DNA of 64,000 nucleotides, from assembly GCA_011800155.1 (NCBI GenBank), contig CM022368.1, positions 2,294,001 through 2,358,000 of the forward strand, written 5' to 3'. Positions 11,754 through 23,173 of the stretch are shown here, in pieces. The translations under genes were made by a program, and so were the position numbers. The notes beneath the pieces are model-generated. The model searched no databases. It was not told the DNA's origin and was given only the letters and a program-made list of their open reading frames with translations. The DNA is from Flammulina velutipes. Lineage: Eukaryota > Basidiomycota > Agaricomycetes > Agaricales > Physalacriaceae. How positions within the stretch are numbered: the first letter of the stretch is position 1; every line of letters starts with the position of its first letter.

Positions 11754-13317
11754 ATGGATCTGCCAATGAACGCAGTACAATATTTCCATCCAATTGCAAC
11801 AACTGCTGGACTCATACACTGTGCTGCTAGGCTCATATACATTCATCAAACGCTGAAGACCACCTGAACAATGGCCTCCTTATCCCAGCGTCAGAGGAAC
11901 ACGCAAAGGCAGCAGAGGCCTACTTATCTGCCGCCAACAGAACTACTGAAGCCAAAGTATACTTCCACACCGATACCTCTCTATGTATTCAGACTTTATC
12001 CAGGCGAAACGCACCTTGTTAATGCTCTACAATGACCACAGAAAAGCAGGAGCCGAGCTAGAACGCAGAATATCCAAATTGCGAGAAGAGGGCAAAGATC
12101 CGACGGTTGCACAGAAACGCGACGTACCAAAGAAACACACGACCCGCCACACATCGAACACGGATCCCTCGCGCACATCCTCCCCACCTCCCCGGCCACA
12201 TATGACAGATTCTCCAGAGGGCACAGTTGATGAGTCCTTTATGCTCTTAGGCGGACAGCGTGTATGTTCACAACACGTTTCCTATTCTACGTCTCCTTAC
12301 CTAGCCATAGTCAGATCCCGGTGATGCCTTCAATAACTGGTGGAACACCGTTCAAGCAAAATTTGACCAGCATTCGGAGGCGGTCGCTTTTGCCACATCA
12401 CCTCTTGCGTTCGACTCGTCGTCGACGCCGCCACGTACCGCCACTCCACCCTTGCACCGACAGCGTGATTCTAGTCTTAGCAGTGACACAGATTTCGAAG
12501 AACCTATGGTTTCCAGGTTGTCTAAACGTTTTGGATTGACGAAGGATCGCCGACCCAAGCATTCACCTTTGACATCTGAGCAAAAGCAGGCAGTAGATGA
12601 CTTGAGTGACGGAATATTCGATGAAGGTAGGTATCTATCACTAGACTTATCCACATTCTCATTCGCCCTACTAGGCGATGAACTATCCGAATCATTCTTC
12701 CTCATCCCATCTGATCACGAGCCCTCACCTGCTACTCTCAAGAAAGAGAACAATGCTCTCACAGCCGAAAACGACAGCCTCCGTCGCCGTCTCGAAGCCG
12801 CAGAGAAAGTCCTCCAACTCAGAAAGGAGCAAGACGCACAACTCCGTGATAGCGTCTATCAAGCCACTCGTGAGATTGTGGGTACTTCATCCTCTACTCA
12901 CCATCTCCCTCCTCACAGCTACCAGGCCCAACGGACAATGGGGACTTCAACGATAAATCTACCACGTCAAACGATAGATGCAAGCTTCACCTCGCCGGTT
13001 CCTCTTCCAGGATATCAAACTGCCAGAGAAGCACAGTATGCTCGCCGCGTAAAAGAACTTGAGGATGACTTGCGAGCATTGCGATCAGAGAACGAGAAAC
13101 ATGTACGCACTACAGTCCATTCGTGCAGCCTGTGGTCATCTCATACTTCCAACAGAAAGCGATGATAGTGAAGTTTCGAGAACAGTGGGAAAAGCTCAAG
13201 GAAAATGCCAAACGGAAGAAGGAGGCGAAGGCGAAGGCAGCTGTCGAGGCCTCTTCCGTCCGAGAGCAGATCCCCGAGGAACCCGAGAATGAGGACCAGG
13301 AGGACGGTCGTCAGTGA
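11754..13317 (+). CDS. MIT-domain protein with C-terminal coiled coil
   Basis: MIT domains are three-helix modules that bind ESCRT-III tails or microtubule-linked partners. The domain is hidden by two introns. Exon 1 starts at 11754 (MDLPMNA). Exon 2 reads ASEEHAKAAEAYLSAANRTT, and exon 3 continues AKRTLLMLYNDHRKAGAELE; together they form an MIT-like helical bundle at about residues 10-75. A polar region follows, then a Trp-containing patch (AFNNWWNTVQAKF), then an acidic and Ser-rich linker. A strong coiled coil (LKKENNALTAENDSLRRRLE) comes next, and the end is Lys-rich then acidic, finishing at TGA 13315-13317. Function is probably endosomal or vesicle trafficking, but this is inferred from the domain only. 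I cannot name an orthologue. Confidence 0.72.
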
Positions 13318-13591
13318 ATGTATCGATATTTTAATATGCTCTGCGCAGTGGAACGTCTGGATAAATCTACTCATGTATTAGTGCACATGTAAACTATGCA
13401 TCCTCCTTGTTATGAATGTTCAGCTCTCAAGTCTGGTTTCGAATAATCAGACCGCCACACTGTATTATGATTGCAAGATTTTTGAGCGATTTCTGGATTG
13501 TGGGCCCTTACATGGCACCGGACCGGTAAACTACGTATACAGATAGCGAACTAATTCTACAGCATATAGATGAGATGTAAATAAAATATTA

Positions 13592-16068
13592 CTAGTTTGG
13601 TGGCAACTCCCAATCACCACTTGTGCTCCATCTATCCTCCAACCATTCTCTCAATAACGCATCCGTTTTCTGGAACTGATCACTTCCCGAGTTTTCAGGC
13701 ATATCGTCGTTTATACAAAGTAGCGCAATATCCTTTTGTGCGCTGGTGTCTTTTAGAACCCGTAGGCCCTGTTTGTACGAGGTCAGGCCAAAGAAGCGGG
13801 ATGGAGTATCTCCGATGGCAAAACTATAACGGTGCAGCAAGCGCACCGCAAATGCTCTGAGGTTCGATGAAGTAGTAGGAAGTGGCGGGGCATCCGCTGG
13901 AGGATGAAGGGGGAGGGTGAGTCGTAGTTCGTCAGTGGATTCCATGTCTCCTGGAGGCAAGAACATTGCGAGACCACCGCCCGGGCCTTCCTGCTGGATG
14001 ACGGCAGCGATAACTGATATCCAGGTCAGATATGAAGATGACTGAAATTCGAGATCAGGACTCACTTGCGTCGCCACAGTCGGGCTTGTCCTGTAGCACC
14101 TCCAAGAAAAGGTCCCAAGCAGACACCGGTTCCTTTCCCAGACAGGATGATCGATAAAGCTTAGCTGAGAGGGGCATACCGCTCCAAGAGGCGGGATAAC
14201 CATCTTGAGATACTACGCCCAAATTGATCAGTCCATATGTCAATTAACAAAGAATTACCACTCACCAAACGCATATTCCGTATGAGAAGCAAGGTTGCTG
14301 TCCGACGCTCTGGGAGACTGTAAGTCTGCCAGCCGCAGATTATCGTCAACATCGTCCACTGTGGTCTTCCTGATATGGTTCAAGCGGATCGAATTTCGCC
14401 CAACCTTACCACCCATTTCTCGCCACATCGCATCCTTCGATTCGGAGCTCAGCGTCCCACTCTCACCTCCCCACTTCGCAACAATATAGGACCAGAGGAG
14501 GGCCTCCCGTTTCCTCTCGATAACCCAATGCGTAGCCAAGAACATGGTGTTCACTTCTATCTCTCCTTTCCCCGGGATGCTATGAGAGCCACGGAAGCGG
14601 GACAATGGAGTGGCCGAGAAGACCGCCGGGAACGCGAGCGAGGCCTCGTGCATAAGCGGTAACGATAACGAACGAGCATTATGATGCACGTACGCGCGCT
14701 TCCGAGATCCAAAGCGCACATCTAGTGTATTTGATATTAGCGTCTGAAATGACAAGAACATGAGTAACATACTCATTAAATGTGCGGTCCACCCCAGCGA
14801 GCGCCATTCGCCGCCACCGTCGGCCTTCCCCGACGCGTCCCCGCCGACTTTCAGCGCACTATCAAACCGAAAAACTGGCCCATAGAGAGGAGTATGGAAC
14901 GACGACGGAGACATTGGAAGGGCTAGAAATTGATCATCGTTGAGGGACACCCTGAGTATGGTAGGTCAGTGGGAACGATGTAAGTATAGCGGCAAAGCAT
15001 ATGCACAGATTTTCAGAGACAGTCCGGGGATCCAGATTGGGTAGTTGAGATTCTATAGAGTAACTAATGATAGTTTGAGATGCGTAAGAGACATTGATTT
15101 CGCGTAGACGCACCTGTTGAATGTAGGCAACACGCCATCCTTCCACGCAAAGGCATCCTCTGCTGTTAACTCCGCATTTGTCGAATTCAATAGTCGGAAC
15201 AGTTGACTATCTAAGAAGAGAATATAAGCAGGTGATATCTCGGAAGTCAAGCCACATACGATGGATCAAGTGAACAGGCGTCCTTCCTTCTGAATCTTCG
15301 ACTCTGCTCAACGATGAGGCGTTTATGTCCAGCCACTGTGGTACCAGACCAAGTCGCCGAGATTCGTCTTCCGGATGCGGTACATCGGCAGTGACTACAT
15401 GCCAAACGCTCTGTTTCCACGATTGAGTAGCTTCGGCAGCGGCACGAAACGAGTATCGCAATTCATCATGCTCGCGAAAACGGGCATTCTTTGAATGATA
15501 CCCTGTCGATGAAACATACTGCGACCGGGAAAGCGCATCCAAAGGATCCCTGATGACAGCGCAGTTCAGTGGGATTCACGGAGATTGATGATGGTTGCAC
15601 TCACGATCCGTTTACCCAAACCCAAATCACGTCAATAACAGACTCGTCGATACTATTGCACGGGCCATCCCATCTGCCATGGGCCACCCAACGTTCCAGA
15701 CACGTATCAGAGAGCTCTTGGTGAACACGGATGGGTCGAACGTTGTGGTCCCCGATAGCAAGCTCTGCAGGCTCTGGCGAAAATGAGTGATAGGTAGCCT
15801 GGACTCCCGAAGTCTCGTTGACGAAATCGACGTAGGAGATTCCTTCGGAAGGCTCGTGGATAGCAGTGTACTTTGGGATGTTTATGGGTGACGCCTCCAA
15901 GTCCACTTGGAAGGTAAAAGGATACAGTGGATAGTCGAGAATGAACAAAAGTCCAAGGACAAGGGTGATGGTGAAGAGTACTACGAGGGTGCGAATGCTT
16001 GTCCGCGAATGGGGGGCTTTCCAGGTCTTGGCATTAGAGTTGAACAGAGGCAGAGCGCTTATTGACAT
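13592..16068 (-). CDS. Stealth-family sugar-phosphate transferase, type II membrane protein
   Basis: Stealth proteins transfer sugar-1-phosphate groups from nucleotide sugars. Known members include GlcNAc-1-phosphotransferase, bacterial capsule enzymes and the cryptococcal xylosylphosphotransferase Xpt1. The product starts at 16068 with a short cytoplasmic tail, then one membrane anchor (TLVVLFTITLVLGLLFIL, about residues 29-47), placing the catalytic part in the Golgi lumen. Conserved blocks follow in order: IDVIWVWVNGSDP (CR1), FREHDELRYSFRAA (CR2), LSLNDDQFLALPMSPSSF and TPLYGPVF (CR3 region), then the His-rich part YVHHNARSL and a later conserved region. The stop is at 13592. The substrate cannot be read from sequence; a role in decorating glycans or glycoproteins is inferred. 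Confidence 0.85.
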
Positions 16069-16800
16069 AGCATGGAGGGTGGAATAGAAAAGAGGGCAGA
16101 ACCAGCAGCAAGAAGGTATTGATGACAGTCAGAAGAAGAAGACAAAGTTCTGACCAACAGCCTCGCAGTCAGAGCTTGCCTGAATTCTTGGAGTGCCCAT
16201 ATCAAAAGCGGGAGAGGGAAACAGCCTCGGCAGGAAGGCACACGACCAATAAATGTGACGTACACCGAGATAGATATCAGAATCATTGAATGGTACTTGC
16301 ATTGACAATCCACGTCCCAAGAGATACCCGTCGGTCCGTGCATCGGTCTGAAATTTTTGAAAAACCATGCACACTATCGGTGAGCTTAGGTTCGGAAGCA
16401 TTTTTTTTCACGCGCCCGAACCGCAGTGTTAATTCCCACGCCACAGGCGCGCGTACGGCCTCCGTGGGCCGCCGATATCACAGTGTATTCTGTAGTAAGT
16501 AAGTGAATATGCTGCCAGTGTATCGTGTCAAGTACATCAATGCGTTCCAATGAATGCCATAATCAGGCTGTACATGTACAGATGTCACAGTGTAAGGGAT
16601 AAGATAAATAAGGACTGGAAGAGGTATAGTAATATTGTTATCGGGTATGAAATACTAGAAAGTTGACCGACGCCGCACGTTGTCCGGTGTTCACCTCACT
16701 CTGCATTGGCTCCTCGGTAGTCGCTAGATCGCGCTTCACCGCAGCGAGATAGAGGGGCTGGACATGATAAGAAGATTTGCACCAAAACTTATCAGGACGT
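16069..16800. other. Intergenic, 732 bp
   Basis: This lies upstream of the Stealth gene and downstream of the SMG6-like gene, both on the minus strand. It holds the Stealth promoter and the 3' end of the SMG6-like transcript. Frames of 60-90 codons are present, but none has protein-like composition or matching splice signals, so I call no gene here. Confidence 0.5.
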
Positions 16801-19800
16801 TCATGGCGCAGTCAAGATGGCAGCCAAATCTTTCTCCCCAGCCGCAGGGAGTTGTCGCGAACGAGCTTTGAGGCGCACTAAATTAAGATTAGCTTTCTTG
16901 AATAATGTCAAGCTAATAAGAGATGACTCACAATTCCTATCGAGACTGAGCAGTACCACTTTGACGGGGTTCGGGACGGAGATAGAGCTGCTCTGAAGGA
17001 AAGCGCTTCGATCGACCCAGTGCTCATCGTGCCATATGGCAGCCTTGAGGATGAGGTCGTCCATACTCCGCTCGGCGCTCCCAGACGAGAAATCAACCTC
17101 TTCCGTCCGGACATTGAGATTTTGCAGGTAGTTTCCTTTCGACGTCTGAACCTTCAGCGATGTTGAGTGGGACCGGATATGAGAAGCGAGGTATGACATG
17201 GCGCTTTGTGCGGCCTCCCCTAGCTGACCAAGATCACGAGAAAGTCCGTCCAATTCCATCACGACTGGTAATGGTACTACCACAGTCCATCGAAGTCTTT
17301 CGACAACAGACGCGAACATCGACAATGACGAAAGAAGAATGTTGGTATCCACGACAAGGACGGTGTAACCTGGTTGGATGGGAAGCGAAGGTCGATTGTC
17401 CGGCTCTCGCCTGGTTTTTCGCGCGCGACTCGTCGGTATTGAGGTCTGTTGGGTTGTCTGGAGCAGGCTTTGCAAATATCGACGTCGGGCCTAATCAATA
17501 ATATGTCAGTTTGAGTCAAGCCATTGAGAAGGTTGAACATACTTTCAAAGCCTTGACTTGTTCACTATCGTTCTCGTCATCGCTTTCACTCTCCTCCGAT
17601 GCATCGGCTGAGCCATCGTCGTCGATATCCATGGAGTCGTCTGCCCAGCGCGTCCCCATGCGGCGCTGCTCCTCCCTCTCTCTTTCTAACGCATCCTCCT
17701 CCTTCCACATCTGGACCTTCTCAGCGAGCGCACCCTCTACCTTCCAGTCCCGGGTACCCGCCACCCATGTGAATCCTTCCACGGCGCCCGCAATATCGAC
17801 GGCACATCGGACGATTCTAGTCCAGCGCTTGCCTAATGTGTTGCCGGCCTCTCCGTCATCGTCGTCGTCGTCCTCAATTTGGCCGTCAGTGACAGCTTCC
17901 ACTTCAACGTCATCTAGGACCTCTAACTCCGCCCGCCTCTCGGCGCCAGATGCCCAGAATCCACGTTCGTAGACCTTCCGTCCAACCCATTCCATGCCAC
18001 GCAGACACCAGTCTTCGGGGAGAGGTGGTGCAGCACCAGACGTTATCATGTTCCACCGTTTTCCGTCGTCAGAAATAGGTGTATTGAGGTGCTGAGAGGC
18101 CATGACTGCACGAGGTACAGTGGAGAAGAGGTGGACCATGTCCTCCCACGGAATGTCCCGTTCCAGCACATCTCTCGACGCCGGGTGCTTGAGGATGGTA
18201 GAAAGGAATGTGAGCATTATTGTGAGGTATGGGTTGATTGTCGACCTAGAAAAAGCAGAGGCTTTCCGCGTAGGGTGGCGCAAGACGAACGAGAGCGTCG
18301 CGAACGCAAGCTGGAGTGATAGTTTGAAGGTCATTGGGAGATCTGACGAGTCTGCCATGGCAGTGCTCATCGTGGGTGATGCGGTCGGTGAGTCGACGTC
18401 CATGTTGTCGTCGGCGAGCATCTCGCGCTTGGCCATGACTCTCATCGCAGCAGTCGTTCCAGGATCTCTGGTGCCCACGGCACCCAGTTTCTTGAGCACC
18501 CCATTCGGTTTGCCGTATTCTAGAATAGAGCTGATGTTCGTGACACCCATCATGATCCACTCCCGATCTTCGGCGCCTTCAATCTCCAGCCGCTCAATGA
18601 ACCGCGCCAAAGTCGGCTGGAAAGCGTCGAGGTCGATGTTGGTGAACAGCATTCCGTGCAAGAGCACGAAGAGGTCAGGGACTCGGGCGTCAGGTAACGA
18701 TCTTCTTGCTTGAGACGCCTGGGACCAGAGGGGTAGGACTGATTCGCGAGAAGTCATAAATGGATGGAGGGTTGTCATGCTGTAAACCCATGTCATGTTA
18801 ACGCATAAACGTCATGCGAGTGGATGGACGTACCTCTTCACGAAATGATAGACGCCGCGCATCTCCTCCCCTTCCGTATCCCGACTGAGAAGACCAAGAT
18901 GGTGGTGCAGTTTACCAGTTCCAGGCTGGTCAGTCAGACCCGACCCGTACCAATCTCGCGCGATGTGTCGCCAACGTTCCTTTTCGGGCTGGATTTCGAG
19001 GAGCCGCGCCGCAGCCAAACCGACACTGGGAGATGGTGAGTCATCAATGCGAGCTGGGGGCTCGTCACTGAGTGAATTGGCTGCTGCTGCGGTAGTCGGT
19101 GGTCTCAGGGAAGAGGATGGGTTAAGCGTGTTCGTGAGAGCTTCGGATATATTTTCGGACGTCAGAGGACCCCCTCCGTGGGTGCTTCCGGTGACCAGAG
19201 CGGCGACCGCCATCTTGTAGCGCGCCAAATCGCCGAGTGCTTCGAGCCAGCCACTCCTAAAAGTGTCGAGATGTTTTTCTTCGAATAGAGCGGTGTAGAA
19301 AGCATAGGCGTAGTATATGAAGCTCTGGAGATGCTCCAATGCGAGGGGAGAAGTGAGGGATGCGCGACGAAGGGCCTCAAGGAGTTTATAGAAGCCATAT
19401 GTCCATAGTCGAACAATGATATTGTACTTCGTTGGGATATTGCGAAGTGAAGCGGGAACAGTAGGTGCGAGGGATATCTGGAGAAGATTGTGGATGTTCT
19501 CGACGAGGCTGTAGGAAATGATCAGTAGACGAAAGTGTGGCGGTGGTTAATATCATACCTTTTGTGGTCCTCGATACGCTTCTTCCACTTCTCAACTTCG
19601 GCGTCACTGCTTTCCTGCTCTCTCCCCTTGAGTCGTATGCGAGTAGTGTCCTCGGCCTCCTCACTATCGTCCTGGTTGACTTTCGATTCCAAGGTAGTGA
19701 TCGTGCGGTACAACTTTTTGAGTTGTACTGCGAATATACTCGTGTTTCCAGAGTCCTCAGATTTCCTCTGGCCTTCAAAGAGCGCCGATGATGCAGAAGA

Positions 19801-20530
19801 GCCGTCCGTCGTCGAAGATAAGGTAAAGCTGGATGATGTCTGGGACGCAGCGTATGAAGAAGCGGAAGAGGCTGAAATGTAGTCGCCAGATGACTTTGGA
19901 GTGGGGGTCGGACGACCTTGAGGCCTCGAGAGGACGGAGAAGCGAACGGGATCGTCTTTTCTGTGGTTGAACAGTTGACGTGCGACCTCTCTGCTGGGAC
20001 CGCCACGAGACGATGAGGTATCTGCCATGGGCTCTGGCTCCGCGGTCCTGCGCATTGTCGGAATGGGATCACGCTCTGGATCGAAGAGTTTATGGCCTTG
20101 TTTCGATGTTTGTTGGACAAGTCGAGGAGAAGGCGTAGATATTTTGAGGCGGCGGGAAAAATCATCTGGATCTGCTTCCTGTGGTGGACGCGAGATGATA
20201 AGCTGGGGAGACATGTTGGATTTCTTGGGCGACGCAGAAGGGCGGGAAGGAGCGGGTTTCGGAGATCGTTCTATACGAGCTGGCGGAGGTGGCGTAGGCA
20301 GAGGGCGTTCTGACCTATCTCTTGGTCTGCTGTTTCTGTTGGACCTGTCAGTACGACGACGAGAGAGAGTTAAAAACGACGCACGCAGCGGTCCGCCGAC
20401 GTAACGCAATGAGTTTCTCGTCGAGATCAGTGGGCTGAGGATCCTTGGGGTCACGATTGAGGAGATCGCGTTCTTTGCCCTTTCGCGGGGGTTTCTGTGC
20501 GTCGAGAAAGCTTGAGTCAAACTCGAGCAT
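16801..20530 (-). CDS. SMG6: SMG6/EST1-like protein with C-terminal PIN endonuclease domain
   Basis: SMG6 cuts mRNAs undergoing nonsense-mediated decay, and relatives also act at telomeres. The start at 20530 gives MLEFDSSFLDAQKPPRKGKE, joined by a 42-base intron to a long disordered Ser/Pro/Arg region. The 14-3-3-like and helical EST1 domain follows (LRNIPTKYNIIVRLWTYGF, then HLQSFIYYAYAFYTALFEEK, FRSGWLEALGDLARYKMAVA, GKLHHHLGLLSRDTEGEE). A second helical block contains LFVLLHGMLFTNIDLD. The C-terminal PIN domain shows the four acidic positions: VVDTN, MELDGL, RSMDDLILKA and, across an intron, LSLDRNLRLKA. The protein ends AAILTAP at 16801. Domain order is that of SMG6 rather than SMG5 or SMG7. 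It should be a competent nuclease. Confidence 0.9.
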
Positions 20531-20742
20531 GGCGGCGTTGAAAACGATGAAAATGACAGCGTCAACTGCAAGACTGCGACAGGCCAAGGTTGTATGCTGC
20601 GCATCCAGCGGATTGACTGCGCATGGTGTTTGCCGGAACCAGTTCGATCATTCTTCAAGGGGTAACACTTTCCATACAGGCTATGCATTCGTTCAACACT
20701 CGTTTAAATTACAGTTACAACACGATATCACAGATACAACAT

Positions 20743-21686
20743 TCAATGCTTCGGTACGTGCACAAGCCACGGCGCTACCTTGGCATTTATTCGGCGAAGA
20801 GTGTGCGACCCAAACCACGTCGGCAGTGTTCCGTCCCACTGGTCTACCAGCTTGACAATCTTCTCGTCCTCATCCAGATCAACCACAATGATCGACTCGA
20901 TGACCTGTCGCATATCAGAAACACGTTCGAGCCCACTTGGTGAGTACACACCTTCTTGCGCCCGAAATATCGTGAAGTGTACTCTTGCTTTTGAGTATAC
21001 ACCAGCCGATTCGGAGCGCTCGTAGAGCTCATCACTCGAGATGACAGAGTCGTGGATTCAGAGAATAACTTGGGCTAGGTTGATTCATCAGTGTTCCGCC
21101 CTTCCGCTTAACACCAATTTATAATGACATACCATGGCAAACCACTAGGTGAACCAGAGTCATAAGTATCGAACCATTAGGCGACGAATAACAGATTCGA
21201 CATACCTGTGCTGCATATTCATGATAGCCTCTGCAGACGCACAGAGGATCCTACATTAACGCTGTGTTAGCGGAGGCAGAGCACGGAAGTCTTTCCACTA
21301 ACTTCGAACACAGCATCCTTGTGCCATGACCTTTCGAAGATTTCTTGTGTAGGCCGACAGCAGTACAGCTCCTGGAGGTCGGCAAGAACACGATGGTGGT
21401 CGGCTTTCACATCCACTTCGCCTGAAGAACGTCGACGGTCCATGCTGGGGTGCGTAGTGTGTTTGGACGGATCGTGCTCGACCTTTATGCCAGAGTAATG
21501 TGCACCTCCGGCGACTGATTCAACAAGAGCGGGAGTTGGCACTGAACGCGGTAAGATTGACGGGTGAAAGGTCTGCGACGGTGGCGACGGTGAACGTGGA
21601 CGGTGATTTGGCGACGACGAGGACGAGGACATCCTCGACGACCTCGACGCTGATCTGGCATGGTGGTGGTGATGTCCTAGAGACAT
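20743..21686 (-). CDS. NTF2-like (SnoaL-type fold) protein of unknown function
   Basis: The chosen start at 21686 gives MSLGHHHHHARSASRSSRMS, a His-run and Ser/Arg-rich tail; an in-frame upstream extension seems less likely. The folded part begins VLADLQELYCCRPTQEIFER and SWHKDAVFE. It continues by splicing through DPLCVCRGYHEYAAQ, the 12-base exon WFAM (21133-21144), PKLFSESTTLSSRVMSS, RLVYTQKQEYTSRYFGRKK, and a last exon VIESIIVVDLDEDEKIVKLV ending WLVHVPKH. This pattern of a helix followed by curved strands fits the NTF2/SnoaL fold, in which small ligands or partners bind a cone-shaped pocket. No catalytic activity can be assigned. It lies 173 bases downstream of the STRAP stop codon on the same strand. 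Confidence 0.75.
21133..21144 (-). other. 12-base microexon of the NTF2-like gene
   Basis: Read on the minus strand, TGGTTTGCCATG lies between acceptor ttcacctag and donor gtatgtca. It adds four codons (Trp-Phe-Ala-Met) and is phase 0 on both sides, so skipping it would keep the frame. Confidence 0.7.
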
Positions 21687-21859
21687 GTTGAAGGTGTATG
21701 GAGGTGTAAGAACAAGTTCTAGGCAAGTCCCACGGCTACCCACGTTCCGATACGGGCTTGCGGCTTGACGACATGTGTACGTAATGGTATAGAGAATCTT
21801 TGAATAGAGTATTTCATACAGTACAGTATAGCTCCCATACAACCAGTCGGATACTCGTT

Positions 21860-23024
21860 CTAGCCCTGCCCTTGCCATAATCCATAGCTCTTTCCAGGCG
21901 TCGTTTGCCACAGTCGAATGGTACCTAGACAACGATCAGCGCTAGAAACAGGGATGGAATCACTCGTCGTACCGTCCTCTATGGAACGAAGTCAGTTCAA
22001 GGGAGCGAAAAGAATGTAACATCACGTACCACTGCCACTAGCAAACATTTCACCGTCAGGACTAAACTCGACGCAATGCACGGAACCATGGTGGCCTTTC
22101 AATATCTCACGTTCCTCGCCATCCATACTATGGACACGGACCCATTCATCCCCTGTGTTACCCGTAACAAATCGATCTTGCAGAATTGGATGAATGGTCG
22201 CCGACGACGGAGTGTAGGATAGATTGAGACTGTGGGTCTGCCCATTGCTATTTGGGAGCGCAGGCACAAACGCCACGGTATTGCCAGAGGTCACGACGAG
22301 CCGTCCAGTCTGAGTGGATAATTCCATAGAGGTGATTGGTTTGGAAAAGTTCATGGAATTTGTGAGGGTTCGCGTGCGTAGATCCCACCATCTGTTGAAA
22401 TGTTAAGACAGCAATAGTCGTATAGAGAGACGCGAACACGCACTTGACAAGGCCATCTTCTCCCGCGGTAACACCAGTATGGTCACCGACCCAAACAACA
22501 CTCTTGACAGTCCCATCGTGCGACAAGACACCCGATTCCGTAAGATAGTCGGGATCTGCATCAGGTCTACCGAGGTCAAACATTCTAACTTTCTTTTCTT
22601 GGCCACCAGTGAGGAGATGGGTTGATGTGGGCGACAAGGCGACACTCCGTACGATGTGGTTGTGGGGAAAAGAATGGAGAGGATTTCCTGAATACGTGTC
22701 CCATACCTTGCTGTTCAAGGAGAAAATAATAAGAAAAGCGATTATAAAACGATACGCGTGGAGGACGTACGCCGTGAAATCGGCGCTTCCCGAGGCAGCT
22801 CGTGAGGCATCGGGGGAGAGTTTTGTGCTCCAGACTGCACCTTTATGGCCTAGAAAGGTGCCAATCCAGTCTCCAGTCCACTCTCTGAGCATCGGATTGC
22901 CATCTTTGCAGCTAGAGATGAGCAAGTATGAACGGTCGTCCTGGAGGGCAGAAAATGAAAGATGGGTGACTGGACGAGTATGGCCTGACGCCACGAGCGG
23001 TGTCGACTTTGGAGCAAAGGACAT
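21860..23024 (-). CDS. STRAP: WD40 protein, STRAP/UNRIP orthologue
   Basis: STRAP is a seven-bladed WD40 scaffold. In animals it binds the SMN complex and TGF-beta receptors, and in fungi it is linked to RNA assembly. The start at 23024 gives MSFAPKSTPLVASGHTRPV, matching the family N-terminus. Following blocks include LISSCKDGNPMLREWTGDWI, GTFLGHKGAVWSTKLS, DFTAKVWDTYSGN (across an intron), LLTGGQEKKVRMFDLGRPDA and LKGHHGSVHCVEFSPDGE. The last blade SGSEDGTIRLWQTTPGKSYG is built from three exons, one of them only 6 bases (21973-21978). The stop TAG is at 21860-21862. The length matches the family. It shares a 149-bp intergenic region with the divergent APC1 gene. Confidence 0.93.
21973..21978 (-). 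other. STRAP: 6-base microexon of the STRAP gene
   Basis: Read on the minus strand, AGGACG lies between introns of 51 bases (21979-22029) and 48 bases (21925-21972). It completes Glu, adds Asp and begins Gly in the invariant WD40 tract SGSEDGT. Both flanking introns have normal GT and AG ends. Confidence 0.85.
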
Positions 23025-23129
23025 TAAGAAAGTTGTCGTTATTCGTCGTGCAGCCGCGCCGCGCTGCCAGTCGTCGTCGTCGTAAAAGTTTGAGAGGCTG
23101 TTCCGTCGCCGAGTGCGCTTTATCAATGT

Positions 23130-23135
23130 CACGTG
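23130..23135. promoter_or_regulatory. CACGTG palindrome in the STRAP/APC1 divergent promoter
   Basis: The 149 bases between the two divergent start codons contain one CACGTG, in the context GTCACGTG. This is the core bound by bHLH factors such as Cbf1. A regulatory role is an inference; the motif itself is seen directly. Confidence 0.35.
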
Positions 23136-23173
23136 CCGACCACGCCTCTTGCCTCTTGACTGTGACATGCACA

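Noticed and set aside
16059..16401. Overlapping 90-codon minus-strand frames upstream of the Stealth gene
   Set aside because: They lack conserved motifs and would require starts inside the promoter region. The Stealth start at 16068 already gives a complete N-terminus with a membrane anchor.
18102..18713. 203-codon plus-strand frame opposite SMG6
   Set aside because: It is antisense to a conserved coding exon, with no recognisable motif and no promoter features.
19386..20165. 259-codon minus-strand frame overlapping the SMG6-like gene
   Set aside because: It is an alternate frame of the disordered SMG6 N-terminus and the following exons. The real frame is fixed by the EST1-like domain and by splice phase.
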